Part shown: in pieces, positions 1 to 13,998 of the stretch
Layout of the letters: every line of letters starts with the position of its first letter
Numbering within the stretch: the first letter of the stretch is position 1
Origin: Deltaproteobacteria bacterium
Lineage (GTDB): Bacteria > Myxococcota_A > Polyangia > JAAYKL01
Assembly: GCA_028713995.1 (NCBI GenBank)
Contig: JAQTNF010000020.1
Location: 1 to 48,111, forward strand
Reading direction: 5' to 3'
DNA: 48,111 nucleotides
Made by a program: the position numbers and the translations under genes
The notes under the pieces: generated by a model
What the model was told of the DNA's origin: nothing
Database searches by the model: none
Seen by the model: only the letters and a program-made list of their open reading frames with translations

Positions 1-6306
<6,306 letters not shown>

Positions 6307-6330
6307 TCCGGATTTGACCGGGGTCGTCCT

Positions 6331-6987
6331 TTAGCCCGCGAGGTGGCGAAGGACGGCCCGCAGGTCCCTGCCCTTCACTTCCACGGCGCACGTCTTTCGC
6401 AGCTCCTCGCTCTTGCAGTTGAAAGCGATCGCGAGACCCGCGGCGCGCGCCACCCACACGTCGTTCACGTTGTCGCCCACGAACGCGGCCTGCGCGGCGG
6501 AGAGCCCCTCGCGGCGGCACAGCTCCTTAAGGCCGTCGGCCTTGCGCTCGAGGTCGTAGGGTGTGTGCTCGCCGCCCGCGATGCGGCCGCCCCTCGCGAA
6601 ACGGATGCGGTTCACGAGCACGTGGTCGAACGCGAAGTCCGGGAAGAGGCGGTCGATCACGATGTCGAGGCTGCCCGAGATGATCGCGATCTTGTGCCCC
6701 GCGGCGCGTAAAGAGGCGAGCACCTCGCGCGCACCCCGCATGGGCCGCAGCTTGTCGAGCAGAGTCTCGATGCGCGGCTTCGTGGCGCCCGCGGCCGCGA
6801 GCAGGGCGAGATCGTGCGCGAACCACCGCTCGTACGTGATGCGGCCGGATGCGAAGTCGTCGTGGGCGCGTTTTCGCGCGTCGGGATCTGTGGCGAAGCC
6901 CTCGTGCAGGGTCTTCCAGATGTAGATCGTGTCGTCGACGAGGGTGCCGTCGAGATCGAAGCAGACGAGCGGGTAGCGCAGGCTCAT
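6331..6987 (-). CDS. HAD-superfamily phosphatase (phosphoserine phosphatase-like, subfamily IB)
   Basis: A 218-residue hydrolase with the haloacid dehalogenase signatures in order. Motif I is DLDGTLVD with the Asp nucleophile at residue 11 and acid/base Asp13. Motif II is in IAIISGSLD, and motif IV is FVGDNVNDVWVARAAG near the C-terminus. An alpha-helical cap lies between motifs I and II, as in phosphoserine phosphatase-like HAD-IB enzymes. The substrate cannot be read from sequence. Its ATG overlaps the TGA of the upstream alpha/beta hydrolase by 4 bp (ATGA), so the two are probably translationally coupled. No strong Shine-Dalgarno precedes this start, which fits coupling. Confidence 0.82.
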   Translation of the reverse strand: MSLRYPLVCFDLDGTLVDDTIYIWKTLHEGFATDPDARKRAHDDFASGRITYERWFAHDLALLAAAGATKPRIETLLDKLRPMRGAREVLASLRAAGHKIAIISGSLDIVIDRLFPDFAFDHVLVNRIRFARGGRIAGGEHTPYDLERKADGLKELCRREGLSAAQAAFVGDNVNDVWVARAAGLAIAFNCKSEELRKTCAVEVKGRDLRAVLRHLAG

Positions 6988-7868
6988 CCGAGGCGCCTTG
7001 CGAGGAAATCGCCCACGGTGAGGGCCACGAGCTCCGGGTATTCGAACGGCAGGTAGTGGGTCGCACCGCGCACTTCGAGAAGCTCAGCCTCCGGGATGCG
7101 TCCGGTCATGGCCCGCACGCGGCCGGGCCGCACGAAGCGGTCGCGCTCGCCCGCGAGAGCCAGCACCGGGAGCGAGATCCGGCCGAGCGTAGCCGTGGCG
7201 TCGTGCACCGCAGCGGCTTCCACGTAGCGGAGGAATGTCTGCGGGTCGAGCGCTAGGTAGTCGCGGATCGCCGCGTCGAATGTGAGCTCGTCGATCGAGG
7301 GGTCGACTAGGTCGAGGCGCTTGGCCCATCTGGTCGGGTGTTCCACGCGCCGCAGCATGGAGCGCACGGCCTCGAACATGCCTGCGCGGCCCGTCATCCA
7401 GCCGACCGCTCCCGGGAGCGCGCCACAAAGGCCGAGCGCGGAGGCGATCGTCGCGCAGTCCGGATCGTCGGTGAACGGACTGTCCGCTGTGCCGCACATG
7501 GCAACCACGGCACGGACGCGATCGGGTGACGACCGCGCGAGCTCGAACGCCACCTGCACACCGAGCGACCATCCGACGATCACCGCTTCCCTTGCGCCCG
7601 CTGCGTCGAGCACGTCCTGCGAGGTGCGTGCGAGGCCCTCCACGTCGAGAGCGATTCCGGGTGACAGGCTCTCGCCCGCCGCGAGCCCGGGGTAGTCCCA
7701 GATGAGGATGCGGTATCGATCGCGCAGGAGGCGCGTGAGCCCGCTCCACACGAGATGCGTGCCGCCCAGCCCGCCGTTGCACAGCAGCGTCTCGCTTCTT
7801 CCTCCGTCGTCGAAGAGCCGGTAAGTGACCTCCGCGCCGATCCGACTCGCGATTCGCGTGGCTTGCAT
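6984..7868 (-). CDS. alpha/beta-fold hydrolase
   Basis: A 294-residue cytosolic alpha/beta hydrolase. The nucleophile elbow is GWSLG (Ser101). An oxyanion-hole-type segment NGGLGG lies near residue 31. The acid is in the segment GERDRF, and the catalytic His is in GATHYLPFEYP near the C-terminus. I chose the ATG at 7868 because AGGAG lies 7 nt upstream of it; an open frame extends 41 codons further but has no ribosome site. The order of features resembles esterases, haloperoxidases and BioH-like enzymes, but the substrate is not predictable. It forms a two-gene operon with the downstream HAD phosphatase through a 4-bp overlap. Confidence 0.82.
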   Translation of the reverse strand: MQATRIASRIGAEVTYRLFDDGGRSETLLCNGGLGGTHLVWSGLTRLLRDRYRILIWDYPGLAAGESLSPGIALDVEGLARTSQDVLDAAGAREAVIVGWSLGVQVAFELARSSPDRVRAVVAMCGTADSPFTDDPDCATIASALGLCGALPGAVGWMTGRAGMFEAVRSMLRRVEHPTRWAKRLDLVDPSIDELTFDAAIRDYLALDPQTFLRYVEAAAVHDATATLGRISLPVLALAGERDRFVRPGRVRAMTGRIPEAELLEVRGATHYLPFEYPELVALTVGDFLARRLG

Positions 7869-8322
7869 GAGCGCGACTCCTATCACGACCCGCGCCGTGC
7901 CGACGAGCAATTCCAGGCGGCTCTTGAGCAGCAGGATAGATGCAGTGTCATGTATTGTCAGTGAACACATGGCCACGGATACAGGATGCAAGATACGCGG
8001 TCTCCGGACGACAGTCCGCGTGATTTCGGCTACGAATATGTCCGTTGAAAAACGTGCCGGACAGGAATTATTTTCCTCTCGCCAGACATTGAACCTGGAC
8101 AGGAAACAACTGATTTTGGTTCATCAATAGCCAAATTCTTGAAACTCAACGGTATTATGGGATTATGATATTGGGTGTTGCCGGAGAAAAAATGTGGGTG
8201 ATACGCAAAAATCTTCTTGAACCCGCGTTCAGTAACGTTATGATGATGGCGTTGACGGATACGATTGGGACAAACAAGACCCGGCCGCGGGCCGGCAAAA
8301 CGAAAAGAGGTAGGTAACAGAA
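7869..8322. other. AT-richer divergent intergenic region (454 bp)
   Basis: This gap between the hydrolase and kamA has visibly lower GC than its surroundings and no convincing gene. It holds a direct repeat of GGACAGGAA at 8059-8067 and 8097-8105 (38 bp apart) and a short inverted repeat ACGCGG/CCGCGT around 7995-8021. It also holds the kamA promoter candidate listed separately. A 101-codon open frame enters it from the hydrolase gene but has no ribosome-binding site or recognisable domain. Confidence 0.5.
8217..8244 (+). promoter_or_regulatory. candidate sigma70 promoter of kamA
   Basis: TTGAAC at 8217-8222 and TATGAT at 8239-8244 are separated by 16 bp. The -10 matches consensus at 5 of 6 positions and the -35 at 4 of 6. 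It lies about 80 bp upstream of the kamA start, in AT-richer DNA. This is a by-eye match without transcript data. Confidence 0.45.
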
Positions 8323-9615
8323 ATGGAGCAGTCAGACGGCGAGTCGCTGCACCCTCCCCAGCGATGGGGAAAGCAACGCTGGTTCTCCCACATCCCCGAC
8401 GAAGAATGGAATGATTGGCGCTGGCAGCTTCGCCATCGCGTCACGACGCTGGAGGAGCTCTCCCGTTTCGTGCGCGTAGCGGACAAGGAGCGCCGCCTGA
8501 TGGAAGCGGTCCTGCGCGACTTCCGTATGGGGATCACGCCGTACTACCTGTCGCTCATCGACTTCAGCGATCCCAAGGATCCGATCATGCGGCAGTCCGT
8601 GCCGAGGCCGGAGGAGTACCTCTACCGCGAGGTGGGCGAAGAGGACCCGCTCGCCGAGGAAGAGCTGTCTCCGGTGCCGGGGCTCACGCACCGTTACCCG
8701 GATCGAGTGCTGATGGTCGTCTCCAACACGTGCGCGGTCTACTGCCGCCACTGCACGCGCAAGCGCATCATGGTGAGCAAGTGTGAGGATCCGCCGGCGG
8801 ACCACGACGTCGACCGCATGGTCGACTACATCGCCCGCACACCCACGGTGCGCGACGTCATCGTGTCCGGCGGCGATCCGCTCACGTTCTCGACCGAGAA
8901 GCTCGAGCGCATCCTCTCCAAGGTGCGCGCCGTGCCGCACGTGGAGGTCATCCGCATCGGAAGCCGCGTGCCGGTCACGATGCCCCAGCGCGTGGACGAC
9001 GAGCTGTGCGCCATGCTCGAGAAGTACCACCCGGTGTGGCTGAACGTGCACTTCAACCACCCTCGCGAGTGCACGCCCGAAGCCGTCAAGGCGTGCTCGC
9101 GGCTCCTGCGCGCGGGCATCCCGCTCAACAACCAGAGCGTGCTGCTCGCGGGCGTGAACGACAACGTGGAGACCATGCGCGAGCTGGTGCACAACCTCAT
9201 GCGCATGCGCGTCCGCCCCTACTACCTGTTCCAGTGCGATCCGGTGCGCGGAACGGAGCACCTGCGCACGCCGGTGGCCAAGGGCATCGAGATCGTCGGG
9301 GGCTTGCGCGGCTACACGAGCGGGCTCGGCGTGCCCTCTTACGTCATCGACGCACCCGGTGGGGGCGGCAAGGTTCCCGTGAGTCCAGACTACCTTCTCT
9401 ATTATAGCGAGAAGGAAGGCCGCGCGGTGCTGCGCAACTTTCACGGCAAGGTCATCGAGTACCACGACCCGCTCTCGGCCGAGGCCCTCTCGCGCATGAC
9501 AATGTCCTCGCTCGGCAAGCCAGCGAAGAGCACGTGCGAGGAGTCGGGCAAGAGGCGCTGGTCCCGCCGGTCGAGGCCGCGCGTTCCCGCTTCGGCCGCC
9601 TCCGGACAGAGCTGA
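8323..9615 (+). CDS. kamA: lysine 2,3-aminomutase (KamA family, radical SAM/PLP)
   Basis: 430 residues, close to the usual 415-440 of the family. It interconverts L-lysine and L-beta-lysine using a [4Fe-4S] cluster, S-adenosylmethionine and pyridoxal phosphate. The radical-SAM motif CxxxCxxC is at Cys137, Cys141 and Cys144 (CAVYCRHC). The PLP-binding lysine is probably Lys350 in DAPGGGGK. Asp306 (QCDPVRGTEH) and Asp343 (VIDAPGG) match the two substrate-amine-binding aspartates of Clostridium subterminale aminomutase. GAGGT lies upstream of the ATG. The last roughly 30 residues are Arg/Ser-rich and not typical of the family. No lysine-fermentation or beta-lysine acetyltransferase partner is adjacent. 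Beta-lysine could serve as an osmolyte precursor or be used in secondary metabolism; EpmB-like activity on EF-P is less likely at this length. Confidence 0.9.
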   Translation: MEQSDGESLHPPQRWGKQRWFSHIPDEEWNDWRWQLRHRVTTLEELSRFVRVADKERRLMEAVLRDFRMGITPYYLSLIDFSDPKDPIMRQSVPRPEEYLYREVGEEDPLAEEELSPVPGLTHRYPDRVLMVVSNTCAVYCRHCTRKRIMVSKCEDPPADHDVDRMVDYIARTPTVRDVIVSGGDPLTFSTEKLERILSKVRAVPHVEVIRIGSRVPVTMPQRVDDELCAMLEKYHPVWLNVHFNHPRECTPEAVKACSRLLRAGIPLNNQSVLLAGVNDNVETMRELVHNLMRMRVRPYYLFQCDPVRGTEHLRTPVAKGIEIVGGLRGYTSGLGVPSYVIDAPGGGGKVPVSPDYLLYYSEKEGRAVLRNFHGKVIEYHDPLSAEALSRMTMSSLGKPAKSTCEESGKRRWSRRSRPRVPASAASGQS

Positions 9616-9677
9616 GCCGCGAACCGTCGAAACCGTGATCTGGAAGCGCCGCCGCGGAAAGTGGTACATGGCGATCC

Positions 9678-11453
9678 ATGTCCAAGCGCAAGGGCAGGAA
9701 GCCCAAGGATCGCAAGGCAGAGGCGCCCGCTGATCCTGAGCCCAGGATAGAGGCGCCGTTCGCGCCGCCGCGCGTGTCGCTCCTCCTCTGGATCGCCGGG
9801 CTCGCCGTGGTCTTCGGCGTGTTCCTCGTCCTCAAGATGTTCTCCGTGAACCCTGTGGCCGGCGACGAGCACATCTACCTCTACCAGGCCAAGCTCGTCT
9901 CCGAGGGCGTGGCACCCTACTCGGGCTTCGCCATGGCGCACCCGCCGCTGCAGACCCTGTTCGCGGCGCTGCTCATCAAGCTCTTCGGGTACCATTTCCT
10001 GCTCGCCCGCCTGTTGCCCGTCCTGTTCTGCCTCGCAGGTGGTGTGGCGCTCGCAGCGCTCGTGCGCCGCGAGCTCGGCGCGCTTGCGTCCGTTGCGGCC
10101 ACGGCCGTGTACGTGCTGTCTTACGAGCCCCTGCGCTCCGCGTCGCACTTCACGGGTGTCAACATGACCGTGGCCCTCGTCCTCGGCGCGGTCCTCGCCT
10201 ATCGCACCGGTCGGATCCGGACCGCAGCGGCCTTGTGCGCCGCAGCGGTCCTCACGCGTCTGTACGCCGTCCCGGGCGTGCTGACCCTCGCGGCCTTCGC
10301 TCTCCTGGCCGACCGGCGCGCCGGACTTCGGCTCACCGCGTACGGGCTCGCGATCGGCGCAGCCGCGTTCGTCGCCGTGGGATTGTGGGCGGGCTTCGGC
10401 GACATGGTCCACAACGTGCTGCTCTACCAGGTCCGCAAGACGCCCATGGCCGAGGCCACGCTCGAGAACATGAAGATGACGGTGCTCTTCCACAACGCCC
10501 CTTTCGCCGCGCTCTTCGTCCTGGCCCTGCCCGCGGTTCTGGCTCGTGCGTCGGGCGCGTGGGCGCACCAGTCCTCGGTCACGCGGCCATCGTTCCTTGC
10601 GCGCCTCGCGAGCGTGCTGCGGGAGCCCGGCGCCGGCCTCCTCGTGCTCGCGTCGCTCATGGCGATCCTGTTCCTCGCCGTGCTCCTGCGGATGAACCGC
10701 GTGTGGATGTACTACTTCATCCCGCCCTTCCCGTTTGCCGCGATCCCGGCAGGCTATCTGGTCTCGCGCTGGATCCTCGTCGTCCCGCGGCTCGTCAGGG
10801 CCCGGGGCAGGATCGCCGACGCGGGCCTCACGAGGATGGAGCTCGCGGGCGGTATGGTCCTGTTCATCCTGCTCGCGGCGGCCTTCGCGCTGGCGCCCAG
10901 GCTCGAGCGCAGCCTCCGCTACTTCGACGACGAGTCCGAGAAGTCGGCCCATGCCTACACGTTCCGCCCGGGCCTTTTGCCCGATTTCATGAACTCTCTC
11001 GTGCGCGCCACGGTCTGGAGCGACGAGCGCGTGATCGGCGATCGGTACTCGGGCTTCACCTACCTCCTGTGGCACGAGAGCCGCGTCCTCGATGTGGCCG
11101 ACGACATGGCCCGCGAGATCGCATCGCGGACCAAGGATGGCGACGCCATCTTCGGGGACTCCGGGACCGTCCCGCTCCTCGCGCTCATGACCGGCAGGCG
11201 CATCGCGGGCAACGAGGTCGACACCAACATCCAGCGCTACCGCTCGGGCAACGCCGATCCGGAGGAGATGGTGCGCCGCATCGACACCCCTTCGACCAGG
11301 CTCATCCTGGTGCGTCCGCGGTTCGGCGTGGCGGGCCTGCCGCAGCTTCAGGAGCTCCTCAAGGCCAGGTACACGCTGGTGAGGACCTTCCGAACGGCCG
11401 AGGACCAGGTTTTCCTCCTCTACGAACGCCGCCCCGAGGGAGCGGCCCCCTGA
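9678..11453 (+). CDS. GT39/ArnT-PMT-like integral membrane glycosyltransferase
   Basis: 591 residues. A basic cytoplasmic N-terminus (MSKRKGRKPKD) precedes about ten hydrophobic membrane segments. The first extracytoplasmic loop holds the GT-C acidic motif in GDEHIYLYQAKLVSEGVAPY and then AHPPL, typical of family-39 (dolichyl-phosphate mannosyltransferase/ArnT-like) enzymes that take sugars from polyprenyl-phosphate donors. The soluble C-terminal part (about residues 430-590) resembles the periplasmic part of such proteins. Acceptor and sugar are unknown. The start is the only sensible ATG in frame; its ribosome site is weak. It follows kamA by 62 bp and may be co-transcribed with it. Confidence 0.72.
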   Translation: MSKRKGRKPKDRKAEAPADPEPRIEAPFAPPRVSLLLWIAGLAVVFGVFLVLKMFSVNPVAGDEHIYLYQAKLVSEGVAPYSGFAMAHPPLQTLFAALLIKLFGYHFLLARLLPVLFCLAGGVALAALVRRELGALASVAATAVYVLSYEPLRSASHFTGVNMTVALVLGAVLAYRTGRIRTAAALCAAAVLTRLYAVPGVLTLAAFALLADRRAGLRLTAYGLAIGAAAFVAVGLWAGFGDMVHNVLLYQVRKTPMAEATLENMKMTVLFHNAPFAALFVLALPAVLARASGAWAHQSSVTRPSFLARLASVLREPGAGLLVLASLMAILFLAVLLRMNRVWMYYFIPPFPFAAIPAGYLVSRWILVVPRLVRARGRIADAGLTRMELAGGMVLFILLAAAFALAPRLERSLRYFDDESEKSAHAYTFRPGLLPDFMNSLVRATVWSDERVIGDRYSGFTYLLWHESRVLDVADDMAREIASRTKDGDAIFGDSGTVPLLALMTGRRIAGNEVDTNIQRYRSGNADPEEMVRRIDTPSTRLILVRPRFGVAGLPQLQELLKARYTLVRTFRTAEDQVFLLYERRPEGAAP

Positions 11454-11468
11454 TCCGCCTCAAGAAAG

Positions 11469-11595
11469 ATGAAGAAACCTCGTTTTGGATGATGGTTTTG
11501 GCCATGGTGGCCACGATGTCGTTTGCCGCTTGCGGCAGCGACAAAGCCAATGCGGACCGCTCACGGACATCGACGGTGGCGTGGACGGTGGGTAG
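11469..11595 (+). pseudogene. decayed lipoprotein 5' end (signal peptide remnant, two frameshifts)
   Basis: Pieces of a lipoprotein N-terminus lie in three different frames. ATG at 11469 starts MKKPRFG and stops. The next frame, from 11489, reads MMVLAMVATMSFAAC, a hydrophobic signal with a FAAC lipobox, then GSDKANAD. A third frame at about 11563-11592 reads TDIDGGVDGG and stops. That Asp/Gly linker is the kind following the lipobox in intact lipoproteins here (for example the genes at 13999 and 16675). Shifting frame twice would restore a normal lipoprotein start. The interpretation is inference; sequencing error is possible. The rest of 11454-11718 also holds a 12-bp tandem repeat (TCGTTCATGTCC twice, about 11640-11663) and a possible -10 TATAGA at 11687. 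Confidence 0.35.
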
Positions 11596-11718
11596 GATGG
11601 CGGCGCGGATGCCGGAACGAAGTAGCGGTTCACCCAGCTCGTTCATGTCCTCGTTCATGTCCTGCGACGAGCGGATTCGAAAGTGGTATAGAATGGAGGA
11701 GAAGACGGAGGGAGCAGC

Positions 11719-11964
11719 ATGATCGAAGGATCCGCCGTGAACGTGAAGGAAGCCATCGTGCGCGAGGTTGACGCACTGCCGGAGAAGGCCCAGGCCGACG
11801 TCCTGGCCTTTGTGCGCTTCTTGAAGATCGGGCTCGGTGACATGCGCGAGTTGGAGCGTCGTTTCTCGTCGGCGGTTCGCGCCGCCCGTCTCATCGCCTC
11901 TCAACAGGGCATCGGCGAGGCCGAAGTGGCCTCGGAGATCCGCGCGGCCCGGTCCGGTGGTTGA
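11719..11964 (+). CDS. antitoxin-like small protein (DUF2281-like)
   Basis: 81 residues. The segment VREVDALPEKAQADVLAFVRFLK resembles DUF2281-type antitoxins paired with PIN-domain toxins. The remainder is helical and charged and would wrap the toxin. GGAGGGA lies 5-7 nt upstream of the ATG. Its stop codon TGA shares one base with the ATG of the next gene (TGATG), the typical antitoxin-first arrangement with coupled translation. No DNA-binding domain is obvious, so autoregulation cannot be claimed. The call rests on the short motif plus the neighbour. Confidence 0.65.
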   Translation: MIEGSAVNVKEAIVREVDALPEKAQADVLAFVRFLKIGLGDMRELERRFSSAVRAARLIASQQGIGEAEVASEIRAARSGG

Positions 11965-12359
11965 TGCGGGTCGTCCTCGATACAAACGTCTTCATCTCTG
12001 GAATCCTCGGGGGCAGCGTGGCGGCCGTCATCGACGGATGGAAGGAAGGCCGTTTCGAGGTTGTCGTCAACGACGAGATCGTTCGCGAGTACGCCGTGGT
12101 CCTGGGACGGCCCAGGTTCGGGCTTACGGCCGATATCGTGGAGACCGTTCTCGGATTCGTTCTGCGCAGGGCGGAGTTCGTGACCGTGACCGAACCCGTG
12201 CGCGCCATCGAGGCGGATCCCGACGACGACAAGTTCCTGGCGGTCGCGACTGCCGCCAGAGTCGATCTCATCGTGAGTGGGGATCATCATCTCCTCGAAC
12301 TCGGTTCCTGGGAGGGCATTCCGGTCGTGACGCCACGCGATTTCCTCAATCGCCTATGA
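11964..12359 (+). CDS. PIN-domain toxin (VapC-like ribonuclease, COG1569 type)
   Basis: 131 residues, the normal length for PIN toxins. The N-terminal strand MRVVLDTNVFISG supplies the first acidic metal ligand (Asp6). Glu42 (NDEIVREY), the acidic cluster Asp87-Asp89 (DPDDDKFLAVA) and Asp107 (IVSGDHHLL) fit the remaining metal site of the PIN nuclease fold. The SGDHHLLEL ending is typical of the putative toxin component, PIN family. I take the ATG at 11964 rather than the TTG one codon upstream because it overlaps the antitoxin stop. Predicted to cleave RNA when freed from its partner. Confidence 0.8.
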   Translation: MRVVLDTNVFISGILGGSVAAVIDGWKEGRFEVVVNDEIVREYAVVLGRPRFGLTADIVETVLGFVLRRAEFVTVTEPVRAIEADPDDDKFLAVATAARVDLIVSGDHHLLELGSWEGIPVVTPRDFLNRL

Positions 12360-12398
12360 GCCCCCCGGCGAGGCAACGCAGCCGACCCCCCGCGCGGG

Positions 12399-12427
12399 TT
12401 GACGGTCCTTGGCCTAGATGACATATT
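12399..12427 (+). promoter_or_regulatory. candidate sigma70 promoter for the porin operon
   Basis: TTGACG at 12399-12404, a 17-bp spacer, then CATATT at 12422-12427. The -35 matches 5 of 6 and the -10 4 of 6. It lies about 45 bp upstream of the porin ATG and directs transcription into the genes at 12473-16625. Confidence 0.5.
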
Positions 12428-12472
12428 CTGCCGGCCCTCTGGCGAGACGGAACATTCAACGCGGGAACGTCC

Positions 12473-13996
12473 ATGAAACGCAAACCCTTCTTGCCTGCCG
12501 TCCTGCTTCTCGCGCTCGCCGCGACCCCCGCGCGGGCCGAGGTGACCGTGGACTGGGGCGCGTACCTCGAGAACGATCTTCGTGTGGCTGTTGATCGGGT
12601 GGACGACCCCGGCATCAACCGGAACACGACCTCGATCGGCCTCAACCTGAACGCCGGGCTCCTGCCCGACAAGCTGCGTTTCGTGGGCAACGTGCAGTTC
12701 GCGTGGGTCGGGTTCACGCAGGACATGGAGTTCCACGGGCTCACCATGCGCGACAAGGTTTCGCCTTACTACCTCGAGAGCAACGCGGCCTACATCGAGG
12801 TGCTGTCCGTCCTGCCCGGGCTCGATCTGCGGGTGGGGCGGCAGGTGGTGCACTGGGGCGTGGCCGACATGTTCAACCCCACCGACAACCTGAACTCCAC
12901 GGATCTCGAGGATCCGCTCAAGTTCGGCGAGGCCATCGCGAACGAGATGATCCGCCTCGACTACGCGCTCGGCGACAATTTCATTTTCACCGCGGTCTGG
13001 GTGCCGGTCTTCCAGCCCGCGCAGCTGCCGTCGTCCGCCCTCATCGCCATCGGCGACACGAGCGCCGAGATGCCTTTCATCGACCCCAAGGTCAGGCTCG
13101 AGGGCGAGAAGATCCGCAACCTGTGGCTCGCGAACCCCGCGTATTACGAGGTCGACGACCCCAACGTGACCGCCCACATGCCGAAGACCACGCTGGCCAA
13201 CTCCCAGTTCGGCCTCAAGGTCCAATGGCTCGCCGGCCTCTTCGACATGTCGCTGTCCTACTACCAAGGCTACGACGACCTGCCCAAGCCCAAGCGGAGC
13301 GTATCGTCCACGCGCAAGACCACGTCCTTCGCGCCGGACGGATCGCCGGTGGTGGGCGTGGTCTCGGACGTGGACCTCGTCTACCCCAAGCAGAAGGTGC
13401 TGGGCTTCGACCTCGCAGGCCAGATCGGCTTCCTCGACGACGCGGGGTTCTGGTTCGAGGGCGCGTTCGTCTTCCCCGAGCGCATCGAGATGGAGTTCGA
13501 CGTGACCGCCGTGGCGGCCGGCGCGAGGATCATCCACGGCGAGGTGGTCTCGCCCGACCCGTTCTTCAAGTGCACGACCGGCATGGATTACTCGATCAAC
13601 AAGTACGTGTTCATCACGGGCCAGTTCATCCACGGGTTCATCGACGAGTTCGGCGCTTACAACATCCACAACTACTGGGTGGGCGGCGGCGATATCAAGC
13701 TCCTGTCCGAGAGGCTGCTCCTGCGCGTCTTCGTGGTGGGGGAGGTGCCCCACGAGGACGACGACATCGAGCTCGACCAGGACCACGACGGGCTGCCGGA
13801 CTCGCCCGCGATCGGCGCCCACAACGACGGCACGATCGCATCCTACGTTCTTTACCCATCGATCACGGTCAAGCCCGTGGACGGCCTCGAGCTGGGGCTG
13901 GGAGGCTACTTCCTCATGGGGCATGAGGAGTCGGCGTTCGCGCGCCCGGCCGCGGGCCCGTCGCTGGCCTTTTTCCGGGCCAAGGCGGCGTTCTAG
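12473..13996 (+). CDS. outer-membrane beta-barrel protein (DUF1302/alginate-porin-like)
   Basis: 507 residues. A signal peptide (MKRKPFLPAVLLLALAA, cleavage after ARA) is followed by alternating amphipathic strands, and the protein ends in Phe (AKAAF), the usual last residue of outer-membrane barrels. The segment GRQVVHWGVADMFNPTDNLN is characteristic of DUF1302-type porin-like proteins. The C-terminal part has an acidic loop (EDDDIELDQDHDGLPD) that could bind calcium. Probably a channel or surface barrel; the solute is unknown. It is the first gene of a probable operon, with the lipoprotein ATG only 2 bp after its stop. A sigma70-like promoter lies just upstream. Confidence 0.72.
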   Translation: MKRKPFLPAVLLLALAATPARAEVTVDWGAYLENDLRVAVDRVDDPGINRNTTSIGLNLNAGLLPDKLRFVGNVQFAWVGFTQDMEFHGLTMRDKVSPYYLESNAAYIEVLSVLPGLDLRVGRQVVHWGVADMFNPTDNLNSTDLEDPLKFGEAIANEMIRLDYALGDNFIFTAVWVPVFQPAQLPSSALIAIGDTSAEMPFIDPKVRLEGEKIRNLWLANPAYYEVDDPNVTAHMPKTTLANSQFGLKVQWLAGLFDMSLSYYQGYDDLPKPKRSVSSTRKTTSFAPDGSPVVGVVSDVDLVYPKQKVLGFDLAGQIGFLDDAGFWFEGAFVFPERIEMEFDVTAVAAGARIIHGEVVSPDPFFKCTTGMDYSINKYVFITGQFIHGFIDEFGAYNIHNYWVGGGDIKLLSERLLLRVFVVGEVPHEDDDIELDQDHDGLPDSPAIGAHNDGTIASYVLYPSITVKPVDGLELGLGGYFLMGHEESAFARPAAGPSLAFFRAKAAF

Positions 13997-13998
13997 CC

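Noticed and set aside
7825-8130. 101-codon open frame in the gap upstream of kamA
   Set aside because: Half of it is antisense to the hydrolase gene; no ribosome site and no recognisable domain.
9441-11075. 544-codon open frame antisense to the glycosyltransferase
   Set aside because: Charged low-complexity translation (Glu/Arg/Gly/His), typical of the shadow of a membrane-protein gene in high-GC DNA.
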